Below are positions 35,937 to 45,900 of a stretch of DNA of 64,000 nt, piece by piece. The position numbers and the translations under genes were made by a program. This DNA comes from Burkholderiales bacterium (GTDB taxonomy: Bacteria > Pseudomonadota > Gammaproteobacteria > Burkholderiales > Casimicrobiaceae). A model generated the notes under the pieces. The model was not told the origin of the DNA. It was given only the letters and a program-made list of their open reading frames with translations, and did no database searches. The stretch's first letter is position 1. Each line of letters starts with the position of its first letter. The stretch covers positions 1-64,000 of the forward strand of contig JAGNQL010000003.1 in the NCBI GenBank assembly GCA_017989135.1. The letters run 5' to 3'.

Positions 35937-37502
35937 TTGAAAGCTGGTCTCCAACTCAAACTTGCGCAGCACTTAACGCTGACGCCGCAGCTGCAACAGT
36001 CGATTCGACTCTTGCAGCTCTCTACGCTCGAACTGCAGCAAGAGATTGCGACAGCTCTCGCCGAAAATCCGCTGTTAGAACTTGCCGAGCCGGAACCCGG
36101 CGAGGAAGCGACCCAGATTGAAGTCCTCGCCAGCGCAATCGAGCTTCCGGAAGACCGTGAGCGATTGCTCGACGGCAGTGACGACTTTGACGCGTTTGCG
36201 GCGAGCGACGCGGTGCCCGATTCGTTCACAGCCGATGCGCTTCAGACTGGTTCAGCCTCGGTAGACAGTGCAGTTGAAAACGCGACGCCGCTGGATGCGA
36301 ACGATGCTGGCGGTGATTTTGACGCGCCATCGCTCGATCTTTCCGAGTGGGGCAGTACGGGAGCGGGCAGCTTCGAGGACGATGACGAATCGTTCGAGTC
36401 GCAACGCGCTACGCCGGTCAGTCTCGTCGAGCACTTGCGCAGTCAGCTCGCCTTCGTCGACGAATCGCCGGAGGTCACGCAACTCGTACGTGCGCTGGTT
36501 GAGAGCGTCGACGAAAACGGTTTTTTGTCGGTGAGCAAAGAAGACATCGACGCGCTCATCATGCAGGGCGAGGACGCCGAACCTATCGCCGACGCGGATT
36601 GGGCCGCTGCGCTGGTTGTGCTTCAAGGATTCGATCCACCGGGGGTTGGCGCGTCCGATTTGCGTGAATGTTTGTTGTTGCAGCTCGACGTAAAGCGCAA
36701 CAACGCCGATGTGCGACTGGCGCGCCGAATCGTGAGCGACGCGCTGGAACATTTGGGAAAACGCGATTACGCGCGCATCAAAAAGCTCTTCGATATTGAC
36801 GACGTTGAGCTCAAAGCGGCTCACACTGTCATCAAAACGCTCACGCCGCGACCGGGCGCGCCGTTCGCGGATGTCTCCGCGAGCCAGATGGTGCCTGACG
36901 TGATTGTGCGTCGCAGCAAGCGGCGTTGGGTCGCCGAACTCAACCCCATCGCGGTGCCGCGCTTGAGTGTGAATGCGGTCTACGCAGACATGTTGCAACG
37001 CGAGAAAGAAGGCAGATCAACCCCGCTCTCAACGCAGTTGCAAGAAGCACGTTGGTTGGTTAAGAATGTGGCTCAGCGGTTCGATACTATTTTGAGAGTG
37101 TCCGGCGAAATTGTGGAAAGACAACAAGCGTTTTTTGATCACGGTGAAGTCGCAATGCGGCCGCTGGTGCTCAGAGAAGTGGCTGACGTTCTGGGCCTCC
37201 ACGAATCAACCGTCTCTCGCGTTACGACGCAAAAATACCTCAGCTCCATGCGAGGTTCATTCGAACTTAAGTACTTCTTCGGCAGCCACGTGGCGACCGA
37301 TGCGGGCGGCGCTGCGTCTTCAACGGCGATTCGCGCTATGATCAAAACGCTTATTTCAGAGGAGGACACCAACGAGCCATTGACCGACAGCCGCATTGCT
37401 GAATTGCTCGGAGAGCAAGGCATCATTGTTGCGCGACGGACTGTGGCCAAATACCGGGAACTACAGAACATTGCCCCGGTCAACCTGAGACGGCGTGGCT
37501 AA
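35937..37502 (+). CDS. rpoN: RNA polymerase sigma-54 factor
   Basis: A 521-residue sigma-54. Region I is at the N-terminus (LKLAQHLTLTPQLQQSIRLL, Gln-rich), followed by an acidic region II at about 50-140 and the core-binding domain. A helix-turn-helix region (ADVLGLHESTVSRVT) precedes the C-terminal RpoN box, ARRTVAKYRE. The start is TTG at 35937, an uncommon codon, chosen because it gives the family N-terminus; no ATG is nearby. Follows lptB by 12 bases. Confidence 0.95.
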   Translation: MKAGLQLKLAQHLTLTPQLQQSIRLLQLSTLELQQEIATALAENPLLELAEPEPGEEATQIEVLASAIELPEDRERLLDGSDDFDAFAASDAVPDSFTADALQTGSASVDSAVENATPLDANDAGGDFDAPSLDLSEWGSTGAGSFEDDDESFESQRATPVSLVEHLRSQLAFVDESPEVTQLVRALVESVDENGFLSVSKEDIDALIMQGEDAEPIADADWAAALVVLQGFDPPGVGASDLRECLLLQLDVKRNNADVRLARRIVSDALEHLGKRDYARIKKLFDIDDVELKAAHTVIKTLTPRPGAPFADVSASQMVPDVIVRRSKRRWVAELNPIAVPRLSVNAVYADMLQREKEGRSTPLSTQLQEARWLVKNVAQRFDTILRVSGEIVERQQAFFDHGEVAMRPLVLREVADVLGLHESTVSRVTTQKYLSSMRGSFELKYFFGSHVATDAGGAASSTAIRAMIKTLISEEDTNEPLTDSRIAELLGEQGIIVARRTVAKYRELQNIAPVNLRRRG

Positions 37503-37581
37503 ATCATTAGCTGAAGAGCTGATTTGCGGAGCCGCTACGCCCAGTTTCAATTTCTGACTTTTTTGCTTTTGAGGTACGTTC

Positions 37582-37923
37582 ATGAATCTGCACATTACTG
37601 GCCATCATGTTGCTGTGACCGATCCGCTCCGCGAGTACGTTGTTTCCAAGCTTGGACGCGTGAAGCGACACTTTGACCACGTTATTGACGTTAACGTCGT
37701 GATGTCGGTGGAAAAATTAAGGCAAAAAGTCGAGGCCAATGTGCACGTTAGCGGACGAGAGATTCACGCCGCCGCTGAGGGTGAAAATCTGTACGCTGCC
37801 ATTGACGAGTTGGCGGACAGATTGGACCGTCAAGTAGTGCGTCATAAAGAGCGCCTGCAGGTGCATCGCAACGAGGGCAGCGAGCGTAAACGCGGCAACC
37901 TGAGCGAAGGTGTTCCGCTCTAG
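37582..37923 (+). CDS. hpf: Ribosome hibernation promoting factor
   Basis: A 113-residue HPF/RaiA (YfiA) family protein that binds the 30S subunit in resting cells. It begins MNLHITGHHVAVTDPLREYV and has the internal helix region AAIDELADRLDRQVVRHKERL. This is the short form, lacking the long C-terminal dimerisation domain. Position right after rpoN is conserved in proteobacteria. A 9-bp stem hairpin without a T-run (37942-37965) follows the stop. Confidence 0.94.
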   Translation: MNLHITGHHVAVTDPLREYVVSKLGRVKRHFDHVIDVNVVMSVEKLRQKVEANVHVSGREIHAAAEGENLYAAIDELADRLDRQVVRHKERLQVHRNEGSERKRGNLSEGVPL

Positions 37924-38069
37924 CGTCGCCTCCAACGTGACCAGTGCGTCCCTTTTGACGCACTGCACCACAAAATCCTTCCGCTGCTCTAGAATCGGGG
38001 TTATTCGATGCCCTTGAAACAGGCGTACTAGCTCGCAGCTAGTGCGCCCTTAACGGATTTCAGCCACTT

Positions 38070-38522
38070 GTGAGCCGCCTAGCCGACCTCCTAATCCCCG
38101 AGAACGTGTTGCTCGACCTTGACGTCGGGAATAAGCGCCGTTTGTTCGAGGTAATTGCGCTGGAGTCTGAGCTTCGCTACGACCTCGCGCCCTCTATTAC
38201 CGTGGATAGTCTTCTCGCGCGCGAGCGCTTGGGCTCAACGGGCCTGGGTCAAGGCATCGCAATTCCTCACGGGCGCATTCGCGGCCTCCAGCACGCGATC
38301 GGCTATTTCGCGAGACCAAGAAGCCCGATTATTTTTCAGGCGCCCGATGGGCAGCCGGTACGCGATATTTTTGTGCTCTTGGTGCCCGAGGCTGCCACCG
38401 ACGAGCATCTGCAAATTCTGTCCGAGCTTGCCCAGCGTTTCTCAAATCGCACGTTTCGCGATGCGCTTGCGGCCGCGAACGATCCTGTCGCGATTCACGC
38501 GTTGTTTAGCGCTACACCGTAG
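38070..38522 (+). CDS. ptsN: Nitrogen-related PTS enzyme IIA
   Basis: A 150-residue PTS EIIA domain (mannitol/fructose type) of the regulatory nitrogen PTS. The phosphorylated histidine lies in GIAIPHGRI near residue 69. Start is GTG at 38070. An ACTAGCT-cgc-AGCTAGT hairpin at 38027-38043 lies 26 bases before the start and could influence translation. Next to hprK and rapZ, as in other betaproteobacteria. Confidence 0.93.
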   Translation: MSRLADLLIPENVLLDLDVGNKRRLFEVIALESELRYDLAPSITVDSLLARERLGSTGLGQGIAIPHGRIRGLQHAIGYFARPRSPIIFQAPDGQPVRDIFVLLVPEAATDEHLQILSELAQRFSNRTFRDALAAANDPVAIHALFSATP

Positions 38523-38566
38523 CGTACTTTCCCGCCTAGCCTAGGCTGGGCTAAAAGCGAGGGCCT

Positions 38567-39505
38567 GTGCGCTCAGTTGAAATCTCCCAGCTCGTTCGCG
38601 ATAACCTAGAGCGGCTCGATATCGAGTGGGTCGCAGGCAAAGACGGCGGCGGGCGCGCGTTAAGTCGCGACACCACCACGCAGGCCGACGTAGGTCTCGT
38701 GGGGCACATGAATTTCATCCACCCGTTTCGCATCCAGCTTATCGGGCCGGCAGAAATAGCCTACCTTGCAACACTCACGCTCGATGACCAGCAGGCCACG
38801 TTTGCGCGCTTGTTAGTCGACGAACTCGGCGCAGTATTTGTTTGTGGCGTCGGCGCACCGCCGATTTACATGGTGGATCAGTGCAACGCGCTGCACGTAC
38901 CGCTGATGCAATGCCCGCACCCCAGTCCGCACGTGGTTGACGTGCTCAGGTTGTATCTTTCGCGCATGCTCGCCGCCAACGCGACGCTGCACGGGGTGTT
39001 TCTTGACGTCCTAGAAATGGGTGTGCTTATCACCGGCGCCTCTGCGATCGGCAAGAGCGAATTGGCACTGGAGCTCATTAGTCGAGGACACGGCCTAATC
39101 GCGGACGACATTGTTGAGGTCTACAAAATGTCGCCCGAGTTAATCGAAGGCCGTTGCCCCGATGTGCTGAAAGACTTTCTCGAAGTGCGCGGCATTGGCA
39201 TCTTGAACATTCGTACGACGTTTGGCGAAACGGCGGTGCGTCCGCGCAAATCACTCAAGCTCATCGTGCATCTGGAAGACCACACTGATGAGCAGTTCAA
39301 ACGCTTGGATCGCATGAATGTGAACGCCACCTACCAAGAAATTCTCGGTGTAAAAATTCGGAAAGTAGCCATTCCTGTGGCGGCCGGTCGCAACCTCGCG
39401 GTGCTGGTTGAAACGGCGGTGCGTAACTTCGTATTGAACCTGCGAGGCATCGACTCGACTCGCGAATTCATTGAACGCCAGGCCAAACTGATGGAGGAAG
39501 GCTAA
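38567..39505 (+). CDS. hprK: HPr kinase/phosphorylase
   Basis: A 312-residue bifunctional enzyme that phosphorylates and dephosphorylates HPr on serine. P-loop GASAIGKSELALEL is near residue 155; LIADDIVEV and the signature EVRGIGILNI near 205 follow. Start GTG at 38567 has GAGGG in front. Its HPr partner gene is not in the window. Confidence 0.95.
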   Translation: MRSVEISQLVRDNLERLDIEWVAGKDGGGRALSRDTTTQADVGLVGHMNFIHPFRIQLIGPAEIAYLATLTLDDQQATFARLLVDELGAVFVCGVGAPPIYMVDQCNALHVPLMQCPHPSPHVVDVLRLYLSRMLAANATLHGVFLDVLEMGVLITGASAIGKSELALELISRGHGLIADDIVEVYKMSPELIEGRCPDVLKDFLEVRGIGILNIRTTFGETAVRPRKSLKLIVHLEDHTDEQFKRLDRMNVNATYQEILGVKIRKVAIPVAAGRNLAVLVETAVRNFVLNLRGIDSTREFIERQAKLMEEG

Positions 39506-39523
39506 GCGCCTTCTCTCACGCGC

Positions 39524-40384
39524 ATGCAACTCATTCTCGTGCTGGGCGTTTCTGGCGCTGGCAAAAATGTAGCGCTGGGGGCGCTTGAAGACGACGGATT
39601 CGCCATCGTCAACAACCTACCCACCGCGTTGCTCGTGGATACGGTGGAGGCCATGCTGGCGACGCATACGCAGTCGCTCGGCATCAGTTTGAACGCGCAT
39701 TCACCGAGTTTTGTTGCTGATTTCGAGGCGGGTTGCGCCACGCTTCGCCGCCAGCATCCTACGCTGCCCGTGCGCATCTTACGAATCGACGCAAGCGACA
39801 CAACGCTGATCCGCCGCTTCGCGGAAACGCGGCGCAAGCATCCGTTTGCCTCCGACACGATCACGCTAGACCAAGCGATCAAAGAAGAGCGTGATCGGCT
39901 TCACGCCGTCGCGCCGGACGCGTTTGACGTCGATACCAGTGCTACTAGTACCCACATGTTGCGGCAACGGGTGCGTGGTTTCGCCCACGCGATTGCATCG
40001 GGGGCGCAGCGACCGTTACTCGAAATTTCGTCCTTCGCGTACCGACAAGGCATTCCACCCGACGCCGACTTGGTCTTCGACGCGCGTATCTTGCCCAATC
40101 CACATTACGAACCCGGCCTGGCAGCGCTCACTGGCCGCGACGCGCCGGTCGTTGAGTACCTCAGAGGACAACCCGAAACCGCCGTGCTCGTGAATGCGAT
40201 TGCCGCGTTTGTCCGCCTATCCTTGCCTGGTTTCGCGTCCGACAATCGCGCGCGCCTGCACATCGCTATCGGCTGCACCGGCGGCAAGCATCGCTCAATC
40301 TATGTGGCCAACGCGCTGCAGGCGGCGCTCGCTTCCGAGGCGCGCGTACTGCGGCATGATCGCGAGCACCCGCTCCCACATTAA
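39524..40384 (+). CDS. rapZ: RapZ-type RNA-binding/nucleotide-binding protein with altered P-loop
   Basis: A 286-residue RapZ (YvcJ) family protein. In enterobacteria it delivers the sRNA GlmZ to RNase E and so sets glucosamine-6-phosphate synthase levels. The C-terminal domain looks intact (SFAYRQGIPPDADLVFDAR, NPHY, and IGCTGGKHRSIYVA near residue 245). The N-terminal ATP site is unusual: the Walker A reads GVSGAGKN, with Asn15 (AAT) where Ser or Thr is expected, and the following VDNLP motif reads VNNLP. RNA binding lies in the C-terminal half, so function may survive. No frameshift is seen. Confidence 0.92.
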   Translation: MQLILVLGVSGAGKNVALGALEDDGFAIVNNLPTALLVDTVEAMLATHTQSLGISLNAHSPSFVADFEAGCATLRRQHPTLPVRILRIDASDTTLIRRFAETRRKHPFASDTITLDQAIKEERDRLHAVAPDAFDVDTSATSTHMLRQRVRGFAHAIASGAQRPLLEISSFAYRQGIPPDADLVFDARILPNPHYEPGLAALTGRDAPVVEYLRGQPETAVLVNAIAAFVRLSLPGFASDNRARLHIAIGCTGGKHRSIYVANALQAALASEARVLRHDREHPLPH

Positions 40385-40407
40385 CTTTTACGCCCCACAA
40401 TTTCCCC

Positions 40408-41058
40408 ATGTTGTCTTTCCTCATGCGAAAGCGTGCAACCGCGCTCCCCGACACATTGCCGTTGTTCCCGCTCGGGGCGACGCTCTTTCCTAGTGGCCGT
40501 TTGGGGCTCAAAGTGTTCGAGCAGCGCTACCTTGAATTGGCCAAGGCGCGTATCGCCGATAGCGGATTGTTTGGCGTGGTCACACTCACCAGTGGCAGCG
40601 AGGTCGGCGCGGCACAAACGTTTGCCAAGGTCGGTACCGCCGCGCGCGTGCGCTCATACGACGTGCCGCAAGCGGGCATCTTTTTGCTCGATGTCGTTGG
40701 TGAAGATCGCTTCGAAGTACTGAGCGCGACAGTAGATAAATCGGGGCTTCACCAAGCTAAAGTGCGTTGGATCAAGCCCGAACCGCAATCGAAGCTTCCG
40801 TCAGAGCACAGCGCGCTGGCTGTGTTGCTCGCGCAGATTATTGAACGCAACGGAAAAGACAAATTCGCCGATCCAATTGCGATTGATGACGCTACGTGGG
40901 TCGGTTCTCGCTTAGCCGAGGCATTGCCGCTGCCGCCTTCCATCAAGCAGACGCTATTGGAAATTAACGATGCGTCGCTGCGACTAAAGACAATTAGCCA
41001 ACTGCTGGCGCGCATGTCAAATGCGACAGCGACAGGTGGTTCGGGCCAGCCCTCGTAA
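40408..41058 (+). CDS. LON substrate-binding-domain protein
   Basis: A 216-residue stand-alone Lon N-terminal (PUA-like) domain protein with no ATPase or protease part. It shows LPLFPLGATLFPSGRLGLKVFE in two halves around residue 18, the classic start of this domain, then GLFGVVTL and the helical C-terminal bundle (LLEINDASLRLKTISQLL). Role unknown; such proteins are common near ptsN-rapZ or in other housekeeping settings. Confidence 0.9.
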   Translation: MLSFLMRKRATALPDTLPLFPLGATLFPSGRLGLKVFEQRYLELAKARIADSGLFGVVTLTSGSEVGAAQTFAKVGTAARVRSYDVPQAGIFLLDVVGEDRFEVLSATVDKSGLHQAKVRWIKPEPQSKLPSEHSALAVLLAQIIERNGKDKFADPIAIDDATWVGSRLAEALPLPPSIKQTLLEINDASLRLKTISQLLARMSNATATGGSGQPS

Positions 41059-41111
41059 AATCTCAGCTAAGACACACACTCAGGCATGCGCAGGACGCAT
41101 GAAAAAGCACT

Positions 41112-41837
41112 ATGGCCGGTCACAGTCAATGGGCAAACATCCAACACCGCAAGGGTCGTCAGGATGCCAAAAAAGGGAAGATTGCCACCCGTCTGATCAA
41201 AGAAATCACCGTCGCGTCGCGCATGGGCGGCAGCAGCTTGGACGGCAATCCGCGATTGCGTTTGGCGGTTGATAAAGCCTACGACAACAATCTCACCAAA
41301 GAGACAGTAGAGCGCGCGATTAAACGCGGCGCGGGCGAGGTAGACGGCGCGAACTACGAAGAAGTTCGCTACGAAGGCTACGGCATCAACGGCGCCGCGA
41401 TCATCGTTGATTGCCTCACCGACAACCGTGTGCGCACGGTCGCCGAAGTGCGCCACGCGTTCAACAAGCACGGCGGAAATCTCGGCACGGATGGCTCGGT
41501 CGCCTTCATGTTCAAGCACTGCGGCACGCTGCTCTTCGCGCCAGGCGTTGATGAAGACAAACTCATGGAAGCCGCGCTAGAGGCTGGTGCAGATGACGTT
41601 GTCAGTAACGACGACGGCTCGGTGGAAGTCGTCACCGGCCCGTACGATTTCGTGCAGGTCAAAGAGACGCTGGCCACGCTCGGCTTCAAATCCGACGCGG
41701 GCGAAGTCACGATGAAAGCACAGAATGAAGTCGTCTTCACGGGCGACGATGCTGCGCGCATGCAGAAGTTGCTCGACGCGTTTGACGCGGTCGATGATGT
41801 TCAAGACGTGTATACGTCTGCGGTGATCCAAGAGTAA
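41112..41837 (+). CDS. yebC: YebC/PmpR-family protein
   Basis: A 241-residue member of the TACO1/YebC family, implicated in translation of difficult peptide motifs and in transcription control. It begins [40 protein letters not shown] and [18 protein letters not shown] follow. Length is normal. Precedes ruvC, its conserved neighbour in many proteobacteria, with a YbjQ gene between. Confidence 0.96.
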   Translation: MAGHSQWANIQHRKGRQDAKKGKIATRLIKEITVASRMGGSSLDGNPRLRLAVDKAYDNNLTKETVERAIKRGAGEVDGANYEEVRYEGYGINGAAIIVDCLTDNRVRTVAEVRHAFNKHGGNLGTDGSVAFMFKHCGTLLFAPGVDEDKLMEAALEAGADDVVSNDDGSVEVVTGPYDFVQVKETLATLGFKSDAGEVTMKAQNEVVFTGDDAARMQKLLDAFDAVDDVQDVYTSAVIQE

Positions 41838-41852
41838 TTTTCGGAGGTACGT

Positions 41853-42197
41853 ATGGGCTGGTTTTCAAAAAACGACGACGGATTTTTTCTCTCAACGACT
41901 ACTCCGCCGGAAATTGGGTCGTCGCAGTATCTCGGAGTAGTCAACGGCGAAGCGATCATCGGCGCAAACATTTTTCGCGACATGTTTTCGTCCGTTCGTG
42001 ATGTCGTGGGTGGTCGTGCTGGTGGGTATGAGCGTGCGTTGTCTGGCGCCCGCGATGCCGCGCTCGACGACTTGATCGCCGCCGCCAAAGAACGCGGCGC
42101 GACGGGCGTGATTGGCATTGATTTTGACTACGAAGTGCTCGGCGAAACGAACGGCATGATGATGGTGGCTGTAAGCGGTACTGCGGTGAAGATGTAA
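41853..42197 (+). CDS. YbjQ family (UPF0145) protein
   Basis: A 114-residue YbjQ/heavy-metal-binding-domain family protein. Marks are LGVVNGEAIIGANIFRD, a helix with ALSGARDAALDDLIAAAKE, and GATGVIGIDFDYEVLG. GGAGG precedes the ATG. The family forms pentamers; its function is not settled. Sits between yebC and ruvC in a run of closely spaced plus-strand genes. Confidence 0.9.
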   Translation: MGWFSKNDDGFFLSTTTPPEIGSSQYLGVVNGEAIIGANIFRDMFSSVRDVVGGRAGGYERALSGARDAALDDLIAAAKERGATGVIGIDFDYEVLGETNGMMMVAVSGTAVKM

Positions 42198-42228
42198 TCG
42201 GTGAGCGGCAAGTACTGAGCGGTGAGTC

Positions 42229-42777
42229 GTGAACGCCTCCCGCTTCATCCTAGGTATCGATCCCGGCTTGCGCAGCACGGGCTTCGGCATCATTGAGCAG
42301 ACCGGCAGCATGCTCGCGTACGTCGCGAGCGGTTGCATCAAGACCGACGACAAAGGCACGCTGCCAGAGCGCTTGAAAACGATCGCCGAAGATCTTCAAA
42401 GCGTCATTAACCTGCACAAGCCGGACGATGTCGTCGTCGAGAAAGTCTTCGTCAACGTCAACCCGCAATCGACGCTTCTCTTGGGCCAAGCGCGCGGCGC
42501 TGCAATTACCGCTGCCGTGCTCGCGGGCGCGACGGTCTACGAGTACACAGCGCTGCAAGTGAAGCAAGCTGTCGTTGGTCATGGCAAGGCCGCGAAAGAG
42601 CAGGTGCAAGAAATGGTCAAGCGCTTGCTCAAACTAAACACCACGCCACAAGCCGACGCCGCCGACGCACTGGCTACCGCCATCACCCATGCGCACTCGC
42701 GCCAGGGTTTCGGCGCGCTAGGTGCAGAACTGCTCGCCAAGCGAAAAACGCGGCAGCATGGGGGGCGAATTGTTTAG
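42229..42777 (+). CDS. ruvC: Holliday junction resolvase RuvC
   Basis: A 182-residue endonuclease that resolves Holliday junctions with RuvAB. Catalytic acids are visible in [12 protein letters not shown] (Asp10), VVVEKVFVN (Glu about 68) and [15 protein letters not shown] (two Asp near 143-146). Start GTG at 42229. Its normal downstream partners ruvA and ruvB lie 4.4 kb away, beyond an inserted LamG gene. Confidence 0.96.
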   Translation: MNASRFILGIDPGLRSTGFGIIEQTGSMLAYVASGCIKTDDKGTLPERLKTIAEDLQSVINLHKPDDVVVEKVFVNVNPQSTLLLGQARGAAITAAVLAGATVYEYTALQVKQAVVGHGKAAKEQVQEMVKRLLKLNTTPQADAADALATAITHAHSRQGFGALGAELLAKRKTRQHGGRIV

Positions 42778-42956
42778 CCTGTTGTTGGCATAGCGGCTTT
42801 TCGCCGAAACCCTTTTTAATAGGGCTCACTCCAGTATTTGGTGATATTCGACTCTGTGCGTTTCCGCGATGTATGCCTCACGCAATAGGCGAAACAGCAA
42901 AAAAAGCTTTCTCGCGATTTCCCCGCCGCAACCCGTCGAGGCGCCGCTGCTGACTG

Positions 42957-45900
42957 CTAGCGCACAAGCTTGGCGATCGCGCTCGCAATGTCCGCCGCCA
43001 GAGTGCGGGTGGCGTCGCTTCCTACAGCACCATTAATCAGCGCATCGTCGCGCAATCCGGCTAGGTAGCGCACAAGCAAGAGCCCGTCGGTCAGCGCATC
43101 TGTGCGACCGTTGCCATCGAAGTCAAGCAGCGGGCGGATGTTGTTCAGGTAGCTTACGATCTGAGCCGGATCGGTCCGCTCCGGATTCGCCCCCAGCGCA
43201 TTGTTGGTAAGGGCGGTTCCGGATATGCCGAACAGATAGCGCGCGACCAGCACCCCGTCAAACGCCGCCTCGTAGGCGTAGTTGACGTCGACGTCGATGA
43301 TGAAGGGCGTCAATGCTTGCGGCGCGAAGGTAGCGGAGGCGGCATTGTTCGCTGCTATCACGATCTGGCAGGTACCGGTGCCGGTACAGGCACCAAGCCA
43401 GCCCGTGAAGTTTGAACCGGCATCGGCGGTAGCCGTCATCGTCACGGTGCTGCCATTCGGATAGAGATGGAAACAGGCTGCGCCACACTGGATCAGGCCG
43501 TCGCCGCTCGTCACGTTGCCACTACCGGCCCCATCGCGGGTGACCGTCAGCGTGCTCTGCTCGCTAGCGGCGACCACAGTGTGGCTGACCGGCATCGACG
43601 CGCTCGCGCCAAAATCAGCATCACCGGAATAGTTCGCTGTGATGCTGCGAACGCCTGTATTAGTGGGGCTCAGTGCACAACTGTCGGCGGGCAGCGTGAC
43701 GGTGCAGCTTTCGACGCCATCGCTGACGACGACCATGCCACCTGGCGTACCGGTATTTGGTGGTGTCGCTGCCACGGCAACCTGAACAGAAATCGGCGTG
43801 CCAACCACGCTTGGCTCTGGTGCGTGTGAAGTGATTGCCGTCGTTGTCGGCGTTGCTTGCAGGCAGGACTGCGACGCGCTGGCGTAAACCGCCGCAATTT
43901 CTATCGCGCTCAGGGCGCGGCTGAAGATGGCGACGTCGTCGAGTTCACCCTTCCAGAACGCGCTTCCCGGACGATGACCGATGGTCAGTCCATCACTCGT
44001 GAATTGGGTATTGAGACCATACGCAGCTTGTCCGTCGAGTTGGCCGTTGAGATAGAGGCGCACGGTTGCGCCGTCGTAGCTGACTGCCGCGTGATACCAA
44101 GTGTCGGGCTGCAGTGTGGTTGCGCCTGCAAGATCGCTGTCGTAGCCAAAAAAGTACAGTCTTCCTGGTGCGTTCAGCGACGTGACCAGGCCAAACATAC
44201 TGCCTGTACCGTTGCCGCCACCGTACTGCATCAGCGCCCATTCGGTCGTGCTGTAGAAATTCGTCGGCGTCTTGAACCACAGCATCATCGTGCGCTGCGC
44301 AGCGCCCACCGGCAGGCTGTCGGGGTTCGATACCTGCACGAAGCCCGTGTTACCGTCCAGACTGAAGCTCTGTCCAAATTTGCCCGGCGCGTAGCTGACG
44401 CCACCGACGGCGTTGCCGTGATTGAGCCCCAGCGCGTCCTGCGCATCGCCTTCAGCTGGCCACCAGCTGACGAGCCCCGAGGGCAGGTTGCTGCAGGTCT
44501 TGGCAACTTCGACGTAGTCGAAATCAAACGCAGTGGGTGTTGCAGTAGGCGCGCTGTGCAGCGCAAACAGTCCGACGTGCTTCATCGGCTGCCCCTGCAT
44601 GGCGACGAACGCTTGGGCTGTGCTGGTGGAGAATTTGACGAAGTCAAAACCGTTTAAGCTGTAGCCTGCTTCCAGCGCGCCGGCCGTACGCGCGAAGCGC
44701 AGCCAGAACGGCGTGTTGCCCGGCACGGAGGTCAGCGGACCGTTTGGCAAGTCGGCGTTAGGCACGCCATTGATGTCGTGGGTGATCTCGAAGCGTGCGC
44801 CACTTTCGAACACATGCATCTGGCGGATGTAATTGTCCATGTCCGGCGCGCCAGCTTTGTCGGCGAACAACGCGATACCTGCCTGCTGATAAGGCTCGGC
44901 CGGCGCAACAGGTGCGCTCACGCGTGCGGTCATGACGTAGTCGCTGACCACGTCCGGCAACCGCATCGTCGTCAGATTTACAAGGTTGTTGCCGCCACCA
45001 TAGAGGTCGGTGGCGGTGGTGGTGAGGCGCAAGGCAGTTGCCTGTGCACCAATGGTCAGCGCAGACTCATTCGTGCGTGTCCACACCGGCCGCAGGTTGC
45101 CGTTGAATTCGTCGCGCCAGGGCAGCGCGATCCGGCCGAGACCGTCGCGATGGCGCGTTTCCACCTCACCAAGTGAAAGCGCGCGGTTGTAGATGCGGGT
45201 CTCGTCGAGCGCTCCGCGCAAGTAGCTCTCGCCGACGCTGTAGTTCCAGTGGCCGAACTGGAAGTCGCGTGATTGGTAAACGCTTGAAATGCCTGCGACC
45301 ACTTGCTGCTCTCGTTGTTCGCCATCGACGAACATGGTGTAGGTGTCGCCGTCCCGGGTCACCACCACGTGATGCCACATGCCCATCGCATAGCTGCCGC
45401 CAGAGGCGAGAAGCATTTGCCAAGTGCCACCACCGAAATTCAGCGAGAACTGTCGTGCCGTCCCATGCGCCGCCGTTAGGTAAGCGAGAACAAGACCATC
45501 CTGGTTGCCGACGCTACGTACGATGATCGGGCAGTGCGTATTGTCGCTACAACCATCGGGCCGCACCCAAGTCTCAATGGTCCATGAGTTGCCCATGTCA
45601 AATGCGGGAACTGTAGCGACACCGCTGCTGCCATTGAACTGAAACGCCTTGCCGGAGACGCCCTCACCGTAGCTGACGCCGGCGTTCGCCGTCGCATGGT
45701 GGCTGCCGGTGCTGTCGACCGCGTTACCCTCGGCCGCGTATTCCGCCACCGCACCGTCGAATGTGGCTACGCTCTCCACCGGCGCATGTTTGCGCACCAG
45801 CAGCCAATCAAAATTCCACACACTCGATAGGTTCGACAGGTGGATGTGAGTGAGTGAGGCAAATGCTGTTGACGACCCGGTGATGAGGTTTTGGCGGTTG

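Noticed and set aside
42778..42956. Terminator after ruvC (CGGCTTTTCGCCG and CCCTTTTTAATAGGG)
   Set aside because: Both stems are only four base pairs and lack a clean T-run after them.
43857..44657. 266-codon plus-strand frame within the LamG gene
   Set aside because: Arg/Ala/Val-rich shadow of a clear multi-domain protein on the minus strand.
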